A DNA stretch of 64,000 nucleotides, taken from the NCBI RefSeq assembly GCF_017313085.1, contig NZ_JAFLNF010000009.1, positions 150,837 to 214,836 on the forward strand, written 5' to 3'. The notes below the pieces were generated by a model, which did no database searches, was not told where the DNA came from, and saw nothing but the letters and a program-made list of their open reading frames with translations. Position 1 is the stretch's first letter; each line of letters begins with the position of its first letter. Of the stretch, positions 9,004 to 18,676 are shown piece after piece. The translations under genes and the position numbers were made by a program. This stretch comes from Roseibium limicola (GTDB lineage Bacteria; Pseudomonadota; Alphaproteobacteria; Rhizobiales; Stappiaceae).

Positions 9004-9549
9004 TCATGAACCTGGCTTGTCGTCTTTCCAGGGGCTCAGGCGGGCTGGTCCGTTGCCCGCGTCAGGGCCGGAGTTTCGGTCGGGATCGTTCTTGCGTTTC
9101 CAATCCTCCTCATCCAGATCGACAACCGGTTCGCCACCGGGGCCTGTGCGCGATGGACCATCTGGACCGGACCGTTGTTCGGTGGTTGTGACGACAACAT
9201 TAGCGCGTGAAATCAACATGTTGGCGAGGAAGTCGCGGAACGGCGGAATGAACAGGGCCAGACCGACAGCATCACTGGCGAAGCCCGGGATCAGCAGAAA
9301 AATGCTGGCGATAACCATCAGGGCGCCATGAATCATGTCGCGTCCGGGCACCCGGCCGGCGTTCATTTCCGACTGGATACGCATGACAAGGGAGACGCCC
9401 TGGGTCCGCAGCATCAGCAGCCCGGCCATGGCAGTCACGACGGTCAGCAAAATGGTCGGCAGAACACCGATGGCGCTGCCCACCTGAATGAACACCATAA
9501 TTTCAATCAACGGCAGACCGATGATGACGGCAAGAATAAGAAAGCCCAC
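9004..9549 (-). CDS. fxsA: FxsA family membrane protein
   Basis: The protein has 181 aa. The FxsA domain (about 1-125) has LPLIEIMVFIQVGSAIG at the N-terminus and the LIPGFASDAVGLALFIPPFR block. A polar, disordered C-terminal tail of about 60 residues is rich in Pro, Gly and Asp. In E. coli, FxsA overproduction relieves F exclusion of phage T7, and the normal role is unclear. The gene is divergent from timA across about 250 bp in which I recognise no specific site. Confidence 0.88.
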   Translation of the reverse strand: MGFLILAVIIGLPLIEIMVFIQVGSAIGVLPTILLTVVTAMAGLLMLRTQGVSLVMRIQSEMNAGRVPGRDMIHGALMVIASIFLLIPGFASDAVGLALFIPPFRDFLANMLISRANVVVTTTEQRSGPDGPSRTGPGGEPVVDLDEEDWKRKNDPDRNSGPDAGNGPARLSPWKDDKPGS

Positions 9550-9802
9550 AGGGTCCTCGAGTTTCGTGTGTTGTTTCAGCTAACCTAGTAACTTCAACGG
9601 GGAATTTCGAGTGTTTCCGGTCCGGTTTTAGTCATAAGATGAAAACTTCCCTTGCTCCGGGGGCTGGATGCTGGTTCAAGGACACTTACATATCAAGGTA
9701 GACAGCGAGCTGGAATGTTAGCCGGGGCCATGGCCCAACGGACATTTCAGACAGGTTATTTAGGCATGGATAGGCTCCGGAACTGTGAGCCAACGGGATG
9801 AG

Positions 9803-10531
9803 ATGAGCGAGATCTTCGACGTTTACACAATCATCTTTCTGATTTTGGCGGTGTTTATCATTTTCCGCCTGCGGTCGGTTCTTGGCAAACGCACCGGTAA
9901 TGAGCGCCCGCCGTTCGACCCCTATACCAAGCCGGAAAACACCCAGTCTTCCCGGCCGGATCAGACACAGGACGCAGATGGCGGCAACGTCATTCCGCTG
10001 CCGGGTCAGAGCCCTGTTGAAGGATCTCAGGGCAAAGGCGAAGGTGCCGTGATCGAGAAGATCGCGCCCGCCGGCACAGCCTTGAACGACGCGCTGCGCA
10101 AGATTCTCTCTGCTGACTCCAGCTTCGAGCCGGGCCCGTTCATTCAGGGGGCGACCGGCGCCTATGAAATGATTGTCACGGCTTTCGCCGACGGCGACCG
10201 CAAAACCCTGAAGGAGCTTCTGTCCAAGGAAGTGAACGAAGGCTTTGTGACTGCGATCGATGAGCGCGAAAAGCGTGGCGAAACCATCGAGAGCTCATTT
10301 GTCGGCATCGACAAGGCGGAAATCGTCGAGGCTGAGCTCAAGGGCTCCGTCGCTCAGGTGACCGTCCGGATCCATAGCCAGCTGATCTCCGCCACCAAGG
10401 ACAGCGAAGGTCACATCATCGATGGCGACCCGACCAAGGTTTCCGATGTGGTCGATCTATGGACCTTTGCCCGCGACACCAATTCGCGGGATCCCAACTG
10501 GCGTCTGGTCGCAACCGAATCCGCGGAATGA
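9803..10531 (+). CDS. Tim44/TimA family inner-membrane-anchored protein
   Basis: The protein has 242 aa from ATG 9803. An N-terminal membrane anchor (IFDVYTIIFLILAVFIIFRLRSV) is followed by a Pro-rich linker and a C-terminal Tim44-like domain (about 100-242) ending DPNWRLVATES. The alphaproteobacterial homologue of mitochondrial Tim44 is thought to work at the inner membrane, but its exact task is unsettled. GTG 9785 is an in-frame alternative start adding six residues. The stop overlaps the mltA start as ATGA, so the two are translationally coupled. Confidence 0.88.
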   Translation: MSEIFDVYTIIFLILAVFIIFRLRSVLGKRTGNERPPFDPYTKPENTQSSRPDQTQDADGGNVIPLPGQSPVEGSQGKGEGAVIEKIAPAGTALNDALRKILSADSSFEPGPFIQGATGAYEMIVTAFADGDRKTLKELLSKEVNEGFVTAIDEREKRGETIESSFVGIDKAEIVEAELKGSVAQVTVRIHSQLISATKDSEGHIIDGDPTKVSDVVDLWTFARDTNSRDPNWRLVATESAE

Positions 10532-11772
10532 TCCTGCGGCTTCAGGCCAGCGCATGCCGTGTGGTTTTCGGGCTCGCCTTTCTTGTGGCGGGCCCTTGTT
10601 TTGTCGGTCAGCCGAGTATCGCCGCTGCACAGGAGGCGCCGGGGGCTGCTTTGACCTCGACCGGAAAAGGGACGCGCCCGACCATGACTTCCTTCGCAGA
10701 TCTGCCTGATTGGGCACGCGAAGATCATGTCGCCGCCCTCTCTGCGTTCCTGCGGATCTGCCGCCAACCCGAAATCCTCACCCGTCCCGGTCCGCATCGC
10801 ATGGCATCGGCGCAGGCAAATGCCCTGTGCCATGATGCGCTGAGCGCCGCCGAGGCGAGGGAGCCGCAGTCCGCCAGGCGCTTTTTCGAAACCCGTTTCA
10901 CGCCTGTGACGGTCAGTTCCACAGCCTTCCTGACCGGCTATTTCGAGCCTGAGTTTGCAGCCTCTCGCCAAAAGACGCAGCGTTATTCCAGTGCGTTGCT
11001 GCGCCTTCCGGCGGGCTTCACCAAGGTGTCTGCCGCCAACCGCCCGTCCAGCTGGTCGCATGCTCTGCCCTATGGGCGCCGCAGTGGTGGCAAGCTTCTG
11101 CCCTTGCCGGATCGCGGAGCGGTGATGGATGGCGCCTTCGACGGTGAGGGGCTGGAGCTGGCGTATCTCGACCCGGTCGACGCGTTTTTTGTTCACGTTC
11201 AGGGCTCCGCACGGTTGCGTCTGGAAAACGGTGAGGTGATGCGGGTCGGCTTTGCGGGCAAGACAGGCCACGATTACACATCGATTGCGCGCCAACTTGT
11301 TCTGGCAGGGGAGGGCACTCCGGAGGACTTCACCATGTCCGGCCTGCGCCAATGGCTGGCGGACCACCCGAAGCGCATTGACGGTCTCTTGCGCCAGAAC
11401 CGTTCTTATATTTTCTTCCGTGAGATCGAAGCCCTGAGCCCGGATCAAGGTCCGATAGGGGCGCTGGGCCTGCCGCTGGTGCCCGGTCGCAGTCTGGCCG
11501 TCGATCCGGCGCATATCTCCTATGGTCTGCCTTTGTATCTTGTCGGTGAAATCCCCGGCGAAAAAGGCCGCCCAACCCGGATCAGCCGCATTGTCATTGC
11601 CGATGATACGGGATCGGCGATCAAGGGTGCCGCGCGCGGTGATCTGTTTGTCGGATCCGGTGACGCCGCAGGGCAGCAGGCCGGAGATCTGCACCATCCG
11701 GTTTCGATGACGGTTCTGCTCCCCAACGGGCTTGCCTCTTCCGCCCCTGAGATGGGGGCACGAGGCCAGTGA
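10528..11772 (+). CDS. mltA: Membrane-bound lytic murein transglycosylase A
   Basis: The protein has 414 aa from ATG 10528, chosen because it forms an ATGA overlap with timA and opens a signal peptide (LQASACRVVFGLAFLVAGP to about residue 35). The MltA domain includes FLTGYFEPEF. The C-terminal 3D (three-Asp) domain includes SLAVDPAHISYGLPLYL and the catalytic-Asp region GDLFVGSGD. The enzyme cleaves the MurNAc-GlcNAc bond, forming 1,6-anhydro ends during wall turnover. No lipobox Cys is evident, so it may be soluble in the periplasm. The downstream smr gene overlaps as GTGA. Confidence 0.93.
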   Translation: MILRLQASACRVVFGLAFLVAGPCFVGQPSIAAAQEAPGAALTSTGKGTRPTMTSFADLPDWAREDHVAALSAFLRICRQPEILTRPGPHRMASAQANALCHDALSAAEAREPQSARRFFETRFTPVTVSSTAFLTGYFEPEFAASRQKTQRYSSALLRLPAGFTKVSAANRPSSWSHALPYGRRSGGKLLPLPDRGAVMDGAFDGEGLELAYLDPVDAFFVHVQGSARLRLENGEVMRVGFAGKTGHDYTSIARQLVLAGEGTPEDFTMSGLRQWLADHPKRIDGLLRQNRSYIFFREIEALSPDQGPIGALGLPLVPGRSLAVDPAHISYGLPLYLVGEIPGEKGRPTRISRIVIADDTGSAIKGAARGDLFVGSGDAAGQQAGDLHHPVSMTVLLPNGLASSAPEMGARGQ

Positions 11773-12392
11773 GTGAAAAGCAGCGGCGCACGAAAAAGCA
11801 GCTGACCGACGAAGATCGGGTTCTGTGGAGCAAGGTGGCGAAAACGCTGACCCCGCTGGAGCCTCAAAAAGCCAAGGTTGTCCGGCCCGACGACATCACC
11901 TTTGCCGAGCTGATGGATGATGGCCGTCGGGAAGACGCTTCCCAGGCGTCGGGCAAGACCGCGTCAAAGCCGACCCCTCCGACGGCAACGGCGATGCGTG
12001 CGCCAAAGCCGCCGCCCGGCCCGCCGCCACTGCATCCGCTGGAGCATAAGGTCCGCAAGAAGGTGGCGCGTGGCCTCAAGCCCATCGATGCGCGCATTGA
12101 CTTGCATGGCTTGCGCCAGGACGAGGCGCACACCCGGCTGCGCGGCTTTCTGCACGACGCCCAGGGCAGAGGTCACAAACTTGTGCTAGTGATTACAGGC
12201 AAGGGCGGCACGGGCTCGCGCACCGGGTCATGGAGCGGTATCCATGGCGAGGAGCGGGGCGTGTTGCGCCGCGTGGTGCCGCAGTGGCTGGCGTTGCCGG
12301 ACATGCGGACGCTGGTGATCGGCTATGAAGAGGCAAATATCAGCCACGGTGGTTCGGGTGCGCTCTATGTGCGCATTCGCAGGCGAAGGTAA
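11769..12392 (+). CDS. Smr/MutS2-type domain protein
   Basis: The protein has 207 aa from GTG 11769, overlapping the mltA stop. The N-terminal ~110 residues are charged and then Pro-rich and probably disordered. The C-terminal Smr domain shows IDLHGLRQDEA and LVLVITGKGG, with YVRIRRR at the end. Stand-alone Smr proteins are predicted nucleases acting on branched DNA or on RNA. The timA-mltA-smr-XRE order is a recurrent alphaproteobacterial cluster. Confidence 0.92.
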   Translation: MSEKQRRTKKQLTDEDRVLWSKVAKTLTPLEPQKAKVVRPDDITFAELMDDGRREDASQASGKTASKPTPPTATAMRAPKPPPGPPPLHPLEHKVRKKVARGLKPIDARIDLHGLRQDEAHTRLRGFLHDAQGRGHKLVLVITGKGGTGSRTGSWSGIHGEERGVLRRVVPQWLALPDMRTLVIGYEEANISHGGSGALYVRIRRRR

Positions 12393-12400
12393 GGACAGAC

Positions 12401-12772
12401 GTGACCCCGTTGGGAGCAAAAATCCGCGAATTGCGGAACAAGCGCGGCGTGTCGCTGAAGGACATGGCAGAAGAGCTTTCCGTCTCCAGTGCCTATCTCT
12501 CCGCTCTGGAGCATGGCAAGCGTGGCAAGCCCACCTGGTTCATGGTCCAGCGGATCATCACCTATTTCAATGTGATCTGGGATGAGGCGGAAGAAATTCA
12601 GCGCCTGGCTGAACTCTCGGATCCGAAAGTGACGATCGATACATCCGGCATGGCGCCGCAGGCAACCGAGCTGGCCAACCGTCTTGCAGGGGCCATTGGT
12701 GGTCTGTCGACGGAATCCCTCGCTCACCTGCTGCATCAGGTTCGGACAGCTGCCGCAAAGGATCGGGTCTAG
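12401..12772 (+). CDS. XRE-type helix-turn-helix transcriptional regulator
   Basis: The protein has 123 aa from GTG 12401, with AAGGAC as Shine-Dalgarno. The HTH_3 domain spans about 5-62 (LGAKIRELRNKRGVSLKDMA, then SSAYLSALEHGKRGKP). The remainder is a short helical tail of unknown role. It lies 8 bp after smr and is likely the last gene of that operon. The target is unknown; the family often binds near its own cluster. Confidence 0.9.
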   Translation: MTPLGAKIRELRNKRGVSLKDMAEELSVSSAYLSALEHGKRGKPTWFMVQRIITYFNVIWDEAEEIQRLAELSDPKVTIDTSGMAPQATELANRLAGAIGGLSTESLAHLLHQVRTAAAKDRV

Positions 12773-12901
12773 GGACTTGAGATCTCGAACGGTTCTTTAC
12801 CGCCCATTATATTGCAACCTCTATGAAGAGGATGAATTCAGCGTCTGGCCTTCGTCATTTGCTGCAACATTGTCTTCGATTAGCGCGACGATCAAGAGTT
12901 C

Positions 12902-15727
12902 ATGAAGATTCCCAAGGAAGACCTCACCGGCATCATCGACAGCACTGCTTTGCAGCAGAAGCTTCAGGCCATCGCGGAAAAGAATGGCGGCGACGGATCC
13001 TCTCCGAAAGCGCGGACCCAGGTTCTGAAGCTGTTGAAGCAAGCGATGGCTGACGGGCGCGCCGTTGTCGAGAAACGTCTCGGGGAGGATGGCGGTGGGC
13101 TGAAATGCGCCCGGCGCATGTCCCATCTGCAGGATGAATTGATCCGTCTGACTTTCGATTTCGCGCTGGCTCATGTGTACCGGGTAGAGATCCGCTCCGC
13201 AGCGGAACGGTTGATGGTCGCCGCAGTCGGGGGGTATGGCCGGGGCACTCTGGCGCCCGGTTCCGACGTCGATCTGCTGTTCGTTCTGCCCTACAAGCAG
13301 ACCCCCTGGGGTGAGCAGGTGGTGGAATACATCCTCTACATGCTCTGGGATCTGGGGCTGAAGGTCGGTCACGCGACGCGCAACATCGACGAATGCGTCC
13401 GTCTCTCACGCTCCGACATGACCATCCGCACGGCCATTCTGGAGGCTCGCCGGATTTGCGGCGACAAGCCTTTGTTCAACGAGCTGCTGGAGCGTTTCAA
13501 CGCGGAAGTGGTCGAAGGCACAAGCTCCGACTTCATCGAGGCAAAATTGGCCGAGCGCGACACCCGTCACCGCAGACAGGGTGTGTCGCGCTATCTGGTC
13601 GAGCCGAACATCAAGGAAGGCAAAGGCGGTCTGCGCGATCTGAACACCCTGTTCTGGATCGCCAAGTACCACTATCAGGTGCGTGAGCAGTCCGGCCTGG
13701 TGCGCAAGGGCGTTCTGTCGCGGTCCGAGTATAACCTCTTTGTTAAATGCGAGGATTTCCTCTGGGCAGTGCGCTGCCACCTGCATTTCCTCACCGGCAG
13801 ACCGGAAGAGCGCCTGTCGTTCGACGTTCAGCGTGAGATCGCCATCCGTTTGGGCTACACCCAGCACCCGGGCATGAAGGATGTCGAGCGCTTCATGAAG
13901 CATTACTTCCTGGTGGCCAAGGATGTCGGGGATCTGACCCGCATCTTCTGCGCCGCACTGGAAGACCAGCACGTCAAGGAGCCGCTTGGCCAGCACATCG
14001 GCCATCAGATTGGCGGTTTTGTACGCCGTCTGCGCGGAGGCCGTCCGTTGAATGCGGCCCGTCCGGTTGAAGGTCATCCGGCGTTCGAGGTGGAAAACAA
14101 CCGGCTGAACGCAATCTCGGACACCGTTTTCAAGGACGACCCGGTCAACCTGATCCGGATCTTCCAGATCGCCGACAAGAATGGCTGCAACCTGCATCCC
14201 GAGCTGACACGGCTGATCCGCCGGTCGCTGAAGCTGGTTGACAGCGGTGTGCGCCGGGATCCGGAAGCCAATCGGTTGTTCGTAGCCATTCTGACATCGC
14301 GCAATACACCGGAAAAGACCTTGCGCAAGATGAATGAAACCGGCGTTCTCGGCCGTTTCGTGCCCGATTTCGGCAAGGTCGTGGCGATGATGCAGTTCAA
14401 CATGTACCACCACTTCACCGTCGATGAGCATCTGATCCGCTCCATCGGGGTTCTGCATGAAATCGAGCGCGGTGACAGCGGCGAAGATCACCCGTTGTCG
14501 ACCGACATGATCAAGACACTGCAGAACCGCAAGGTGCTGTTCGTGGCGATGTTCCTGCATGACATTGCCAAGGGGCGCCCGGAAGACCATTCCATTGCCG
14601 GCGCCCGGATAGCACGCAAACTGTGCCCGCGTTTCGGCCTGACGGCGGCGGAAACGGAGACCGTCTCCTGGCTGATCGAGCATCACCTCGACATGAGCAC
14701 CGTCGCCCAGTCGCGTGATCTTTCCGACCGAAAGACGATCAACGACTTTGCCCAGGTGGTGCAGTCGATGGAGCGGCTGAAACTGCTGCTGATCCTGACG
14801 GTTGCGGACATTCGCGCCGTTGGCCCCGGTGTTTTCAATGGTTGGAAAGGGCAGCTTTTGCGCACGCTCTACTATGAGTGCGAGTTGCATCTGACCGGCG
14901 GCCACACCCGCATCTCCCACAGCCAGACCGTCGAGCACGCCAAACAGTCCCTGCTTGAAAATCTCAAGGATTGGCCGGAAGCGGAGCGGGAAAGCTATCT
15001 CAACCGCCACTACAAGGCCTATTGGCTGCGCACCGATCCGGAGCGTCTTCTGGCCCATGCCGAGTTGTTCCGCAAGACCGATGCCACCGGCGAACAGCTG
15101 TCGTTCCAGGTCACGCCGCATGCGTTTGAAGGGGTGACCGAGGTCACCGTTCTGGCGCCGGATCACCCACGCCTCCTGTCGGCGATTGCCGGGGCCTGTT
15201 ATGTCACTGGCGCCAACATCGTGGATGCGCAGATCGACACGACCACGGACGGCTTTGCCCTCGATACGATTTTTGTCAGCCGCGAACTGCCCGATGATGC
15301 GGACGAACACCGGCGAGGCGAACGCATTGCCGATCTGATCCGCAAGGCTTTGTCGGGGGAGGTGCCATTGCCGGCGCAGACCCAGCGCAAGAACACGCTC
15401 AAGAGTCGGGTGAAAGCATTCAAGGTCGAGGCCGACGTGCTGGTCAACAATTCCTGGTCGGACGAATACACGGTGCTGGAAGTCTCCGGTCTCGATCGTG
15501 CCGGCCTGCTGTATGACCTCACCCGCTGCATTTCCACGTTGAACCTCAATATCGGCTCGGCGCATATTTCGACCTTCGGTGAGCGCGTGGTCGATGTGTT
15601 TTACGTGACCGATCTGACCGGACAAAAGATTGCCAACATCGGGCGGCAAGAGATCATGCGCGAACGGCTGGCGGAAGCGGTGGACGGCAAGCTGGATCTC
15701 AGCGCGTCAGCTTCGGTCAGCCGCTAG
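12902..15727 (+). CDS. glnD: Bifunctional [protein-PII] uridylyltransferase / uridylyl-removing enzyme
   Basis: The protein has 941 aa, full length. The nucleotidyltransferase motif GGYGRGTLAPGSDVDLLF lies near residue 109. The HD-type uridylyl-removing domain has HHFTVDEHLIRS and FLHDIAKG (about residue 550). Two C-terminal ACT domains begin near residues 745 (EVTVLAPDHPRLLSAIAGAC) and 857 (VLEVSGLDRAGLLYDLTRCI). GlnD senses glutamine through the ACT domains and adds or removes UMP on PII proteins (GlnB/GlnK), setting nitrogen control. It is followed by murJ, an order common in Hyphomicrobiales. Rhizobia usually have mutS upstream, which is not seen here. Confidence 0.97.
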   Translation: MKIPKEDLTGIIDSTALQQKLQAIAEKNGGDGSSPKARTQVLKLLKQAMADGRAVVEKRLGEDGGGLKCARRMSHLQDELIRLTFDFALAHVYRVEIRSAAERLMVAAVGGYGRGTLAPGSDVDLLFVLPYKQTPWGEQVVEYILYMLWDLGLKVGHATRNIDECVRLSRSDMTIRTAILEARRICGDKPLFNELLERFNAEVVEGTSSDFIEAKLAERDTRHRRQGVSRYLVEPNIKEGKGGLRDLNTLFWIAKYHYQVREQSGLVRKGVLSRSEYNLFVKCEDFLWAVRCHLHFLTGRPEERLSFDVQREIAIRLGYTQHPGMKDVERFMKHYFLVAKDVGDLTRIFCAALEDQHVKEPLGQHIGHQIGGFVRRLRGGRPLNAARPVEGHPAFEVENNRLNAISDTVFKDDPVNLIRIFQIADKNGCNLHPELTRLIRRSLKLVDSGVRRDPEANRLFVAILTSRNTPEKTLRKMNETGVLGRFVPDFGKVVAMMQFNMYHHFTVDEHLIRSIGVLHEIERGDSGEDHPLSTDMIKTLQNRKVLFVAMFLHDIAKGRPEDHSIAGARIARKLCPRFGLTAAETETVSWLIEHHLDMSTVAQSRDLSDRKTINDFAQVVQSMERLKLLLILTVADIRAVGPGVFNGWKGQLLRTLYYECELHLTGGHTRISHSQTVEHAKQSLLENLKDWPEAERESYLNRHYKAYWLRTDPERLLAHAELFRKTDATGEQLSFQVTPHAFEGVTEVTVLAPDHPRLLSAIAGACYVTGANIVDAQIDTTTDGFALDTIFVSRELPDDADEHRRGERIADLIRKALSGEVPLPAQTQRKNTLKSRVKAFKVEADVLVNNSWSDEYTVLEVSGLDRAGLLYDLTRCISTLNLNIGSAHISTFGERVVDVFYVTDLTGQKIANIGRQEIMRERLAEAVDGKLDLSASASVSR

Positions 15728-15774
15728 ATTAGGCCCATTTCAAGCCGCATCGCGGTCCTCGGGAACTTGTAGAC

Positions 15775-17337
15775 ATGAACCTCCTTCGCAGCTTCGCCAC
15801 CGTCGGCGGCGCCACCATGGCGAGCCGTCTTCTGGGGTTCGTGCGCGACACCCTGCTGGCCGCCGCTGTCGGCACCGGCCCGGTGGCCGATGCGTTTGTC
15901 GTTGCTTTTCGGCTTCCCAATCTGTTCCGGCGGCTGTTTGCAGAAGGCGCGTTCAACTCCGCCTTCATTCCGCTGTTTGGTCGCGCGGTGGAGGAAGAAG
16001 GCGACGAGAAAGCCCGTCAGATTGCAGGTGAAATCGGCTCGGGCCTCATTTCCAGCCTTTTGGTAATCACCGCTCTGGCGCAGATTTTCATGCCGGCGGT
16101 CGTCTGGGCTCTGGCACCGGGGTTTGTCGACGACCCGGAGAAGTTTGATCTGACGGTGCTGATGTCGCGCATCGCCTTCCCCTACCTGATCTTCATGTCG
16201 GCGCTGGCTTTTTTGGGTGGCATCCTGAACACCTATGAGCGTTTTGCCGCTGCAGCCCTTGCGCCGGTGATGCTGAACATCGTCATGAGCGTTGTTCTGG
16301 CCGTCGTGCTTTTCGTCGGCGTTCCGGCCTCGGTCAACCTCGGTATTATCCTCACTGTCGGTGTCAGCGTCGCCGGATTGCTACAGCTTGTTGTCGTGCT
16401 GATCGACCTGCGCCGTGCCGGGATTTCCGTTCCCATCCTGCGGCCTCGCATGACCCCGGCGGTGAAAAAGCTGCTGGTGTTGGGTGTGCCTGGCGTGATC
16501 GCCGGCGGCGTCACCCAGATCAACGTCGCGGTTGGTCAGGTGATTGCCTCGATGCAGGATGGCGCCAACGCGCTGCTGTACTACGCCGACCGGCTGTATC
16601 AGCTGCCGCTGGGTGTCATCGGCATTGCCATCGGCGTGGTGCTGTTGCCCAGCCTGACGCGTCAGCTGCGCTCCGGGCAGACCGACCATTATCAGCGCAG
16701 CCTCAACAACGCGCTGGAGTTTTCGCTTGCCCTGACCCTGCCGGCGTCTGTCGCCCTGGCTGTCGTGCCGCATGAGATCGTCGGCGTGCTGTTTCAGCGT
16801 GGTGCCTTCGATCAGGCGGCGACCAATGGCACTTCGGCTGCGCTTGCCGCTTATGCCTTCGGCCTCCCGGCCTTCGTCCTCAACAAGGTGTTTTCGCCCG
16901 GTTACTTCGCCCGGGAGGACACCCGAACGCCGATGATCTTCGCCACCATCGGCATGGTGGTGAATGTGGCTGTGTCTCTGGCGCTGTTTTCCAGCCTGCA
17001 GCACGTCGGCATTGCGCTTGCGACCACGATTGCCGGATGGGTCAACACCGGGCTTCTCATCTTCACCCTCTGGCATCGCGGGCATTTCCAGCCGGACCTG
17101 CGCATTCTGCGAAAAGTTTTCTTCCTGCTGGTCTGCAGCCTGCTGATGGGCGTCGCCCTGCATTTTGCCGCCGGATGGCTTGCCCCGTTGTTTGCGGATG
17201 GGGCATTGCCGGTGCGGCTTGGCGGTCTGGCCCTCCTGGTGGGAACCGGTCTGGTGATCTATGCCGTGTTGGTTCAAGCAACCGGTGGCAGCGATCTGAT
17301 TGCACACGCCAAGGCGTTGAGACGCCGCAAGATCTGA
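15775..17337 (+). CDS. murJ: Lipid II flippase MurJ
   Basis: The 520-aa protein has about 14 membrane segments and belongs to the MOP/MATE-like exporter superfamily. The family signature MASRLLGFVRDTLLAA opens the protein and FRLPNLFRRLFAEGAF follows, both typical MurJ features. It flips the peptidoglycan precursor lipid II to the periplasmic face. It lies 47 bp downstream of glnD and about 115 bp before trpS. Confidence 0.96.
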   Translation: MNLLRSFATVGGATMASRLLGFVRDTLLAAAVGTGPVADAFVVAFRLPNLFRRLFAEGAFNSAFIPLFGRAVEEEGDEKARQIAGEIGSGLISSLLVITALAQIFMPAVVWALAPGFVDDPEKFDLTVLMSRIAFPYLIFMSALAFLGGILNTYERFAAAALAPVMLNIVMSVVLAVVLFVGVPASVNLGIILTVGVSVAGLLQLVVVLIDLRRAGISVPILRPRMTPAVKKLLVLGVPGVIAGGVTQINVAVGQVIASMQDGANALLYYADRLYQLPLGVIGIAIGVVLLPSLTRQLRSGQTDHYQRSLNNALEFSLALTLPASVALAVVPHEIVGVLFQRGAFDQAATNGTSAALAAYAFGLPAFVLNKVFSPGYFAREDTRTPMIFATIGMVVNVAVSLALFSSLQHVGIALATTIAGWVNTGLLIFTLWHRGHFQPDLRILRKVFFLLVCSLLMGVALHFAAGWLAPLFADGALPVRLGGLALLVGTGLVIYAVLVQATGGSDLIAHAKALRRRKI

Positions 17338-17453
17338 GCTCTGATCGTTTGCGTTTCTCTTGCGTTCCAAGGGTCGGGTGACGTAAGACCGGCCCGCACC
17401 ATGAATTCCACCAAGCGCCCTTCCAACCGGCCGCTTGCAGACAGGACCAGACA

Positions 17454-18533
17454 ATGACGGCGTTTCAAAATCGCGTCTTTTCCGGCGTTCAGCCGACGGG
17501 CAATCTTCATCTTGGCAATTATCTGGGCGCAGTGTCCCGCTGGGTTCCGCTTCAGGACCAGATGGAAACCATCTTCTGTGTCGTTGACCTTCATGCGATC
17601 ACCGCAGGCTTTCCTGAGTCCGGTGTGCTGCGGGACGCAACCCGTGAAGTGACAGCAGCCTATATCGCAGCTGGCATCGATGCCAAAAAGTCGATCATCT
17701 TCAACCAGTCCCAGGTGCGTGAGCATGCGGAACTGGCATGGATCTTCAACTGTGTGGCGCGCATGGGCTGGCTCAACCGCATGACCCAGTTCAAGGAAAA
17801 GGCCGGCAAGAACCGCGAAAACGCTTCCGCGGGTCTGTTTGCCTATCCGAACCTGATGGCTGCCGACATTCTGGCCTATCGTGCCACCCATGTGCCGGTC
17901 GGTGACGACCAGAAGCAGCATCTGGAGCTGACCCGCGACATCGCCGCCAAGTTCAACAACGACTTTGGCGCCAGCATCAAGGATCTGGGCCTGGGTGTTC
18001 CCAACCCGACGCCGTCGCCGGAAGTGCCGGAGCAGGTCTACTTCCCGCTGACCGAGCCGATGATCGCCGGGCCCGCCACCCGCATCATGTCGCTGCGCGA
18101 CGGCACCAAGAAGATGTCGAAGTCCGATCCGTCCGACCTGTCGCGCATCAACCTGCGCGACGATGCGGAGGCGATTGCCAAGAAGATCAAGAAGGCCAAG
18201 ACCGACGCGGACGCCCTGCCGTCCGAGACCGATGGTCTGAAGGAACGCCCGGAAGCCGACAATCTCGTCGGCATCTATGCGGCACTTTCCGGCAAGTCCA
18301 AACAGGACATTCTCGACGACTTTGGCGGTCAGCAGTTCTCGGCCTTCAAGCCGGCGCTGTCCGACCTGGCCGTTGAAAAGCTGTCCCCGATGACCGGCGA
18401 AATGCGCCGTCTGATGGATGATCCGGTTGAAATCGACAAGGTCTTGAAGGATGGGGCCGAACGCGCCTCGGCCATCGCCGAACCGATCCTCAAGGACGTC
18501 CGCGCCATCGTCGGCTTCCTCGACGTACGCTGA
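17454..18533 (+). CDS. trpS: Tryptophanyl-tRNA synthetase
   Basis: The protein has 359 aa, a class I aminoacyl-tRNA synthetase. The HIGH-type motif appears as [13 protein letters not shown] near residue 12 and the KMSKS loop as [12 protein letters not shown] near residue 220. [15 protein letters not shown] is a conserved TrpS block. It charges tRNA-Trp. An intrinsic terminator follows within 30 bp, so it closes this plus-strand run. Confidence 0.97.
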   Translation: MTAFQNRVFSGVQPTGNLHLGNYLGAVSRWVPLQDQMETIFCVVDLHAITAGFPESGVLRDATREVTAAYIAAGIDAKKSIIFNQSQVREHAELAWIFNCVARMGWLNRMTQFKEKAGKNRENASAGLFAYPNLMAADILAYRATHVPVGDDQKQHLELTRDIAAKFNNDFGASIKDLGLGVPNPTPSPEVPEQVYFPLTEPMIAGPATRIMSLRDGTKKMSKSDPSDLSRINLRDDAEAIAKKIKKAKTDADALPSETDGLKERPEADNLVGIYAALSGKSKQDILDDFGGQQFSAFKPALSDLAVEKLSPMTGEMRRLMDDPVEIDKVLKDGAERASAIAEPILKDVRAIVGFLDVR

Positions 18534-18559
18534 TCCGACCTTCGCATGATCGTCATCAG

Positions 18560-18589
18560 AACGCCCGGGCTCACAGCTCGGGCGTTTTT
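18560..18589 (+). terminator. Intrinsic terminator after trpS
   Basis: An 11-bp stem, AACGCCCGGGC (18560-18570) with GCTCGGGCGTT (18576-18586), has one G-U pair, a TCACA loop and a T run at once after it. Confidence 0.9.
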
Positions 18590-18676
18590 CGTTGTGCCTG
18601 CTTTCTGGGGGAAGGGGATGATCTTTCCTGTGAAATCAGCTTAGACTGAGCCTCTGCAACAGCGGAGTGAGATGCC

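Noticed and set aside
13406..15649. 747-aa minus-strand open frame
   Set aside because: It is antisense to glnD, which has every expected domain.
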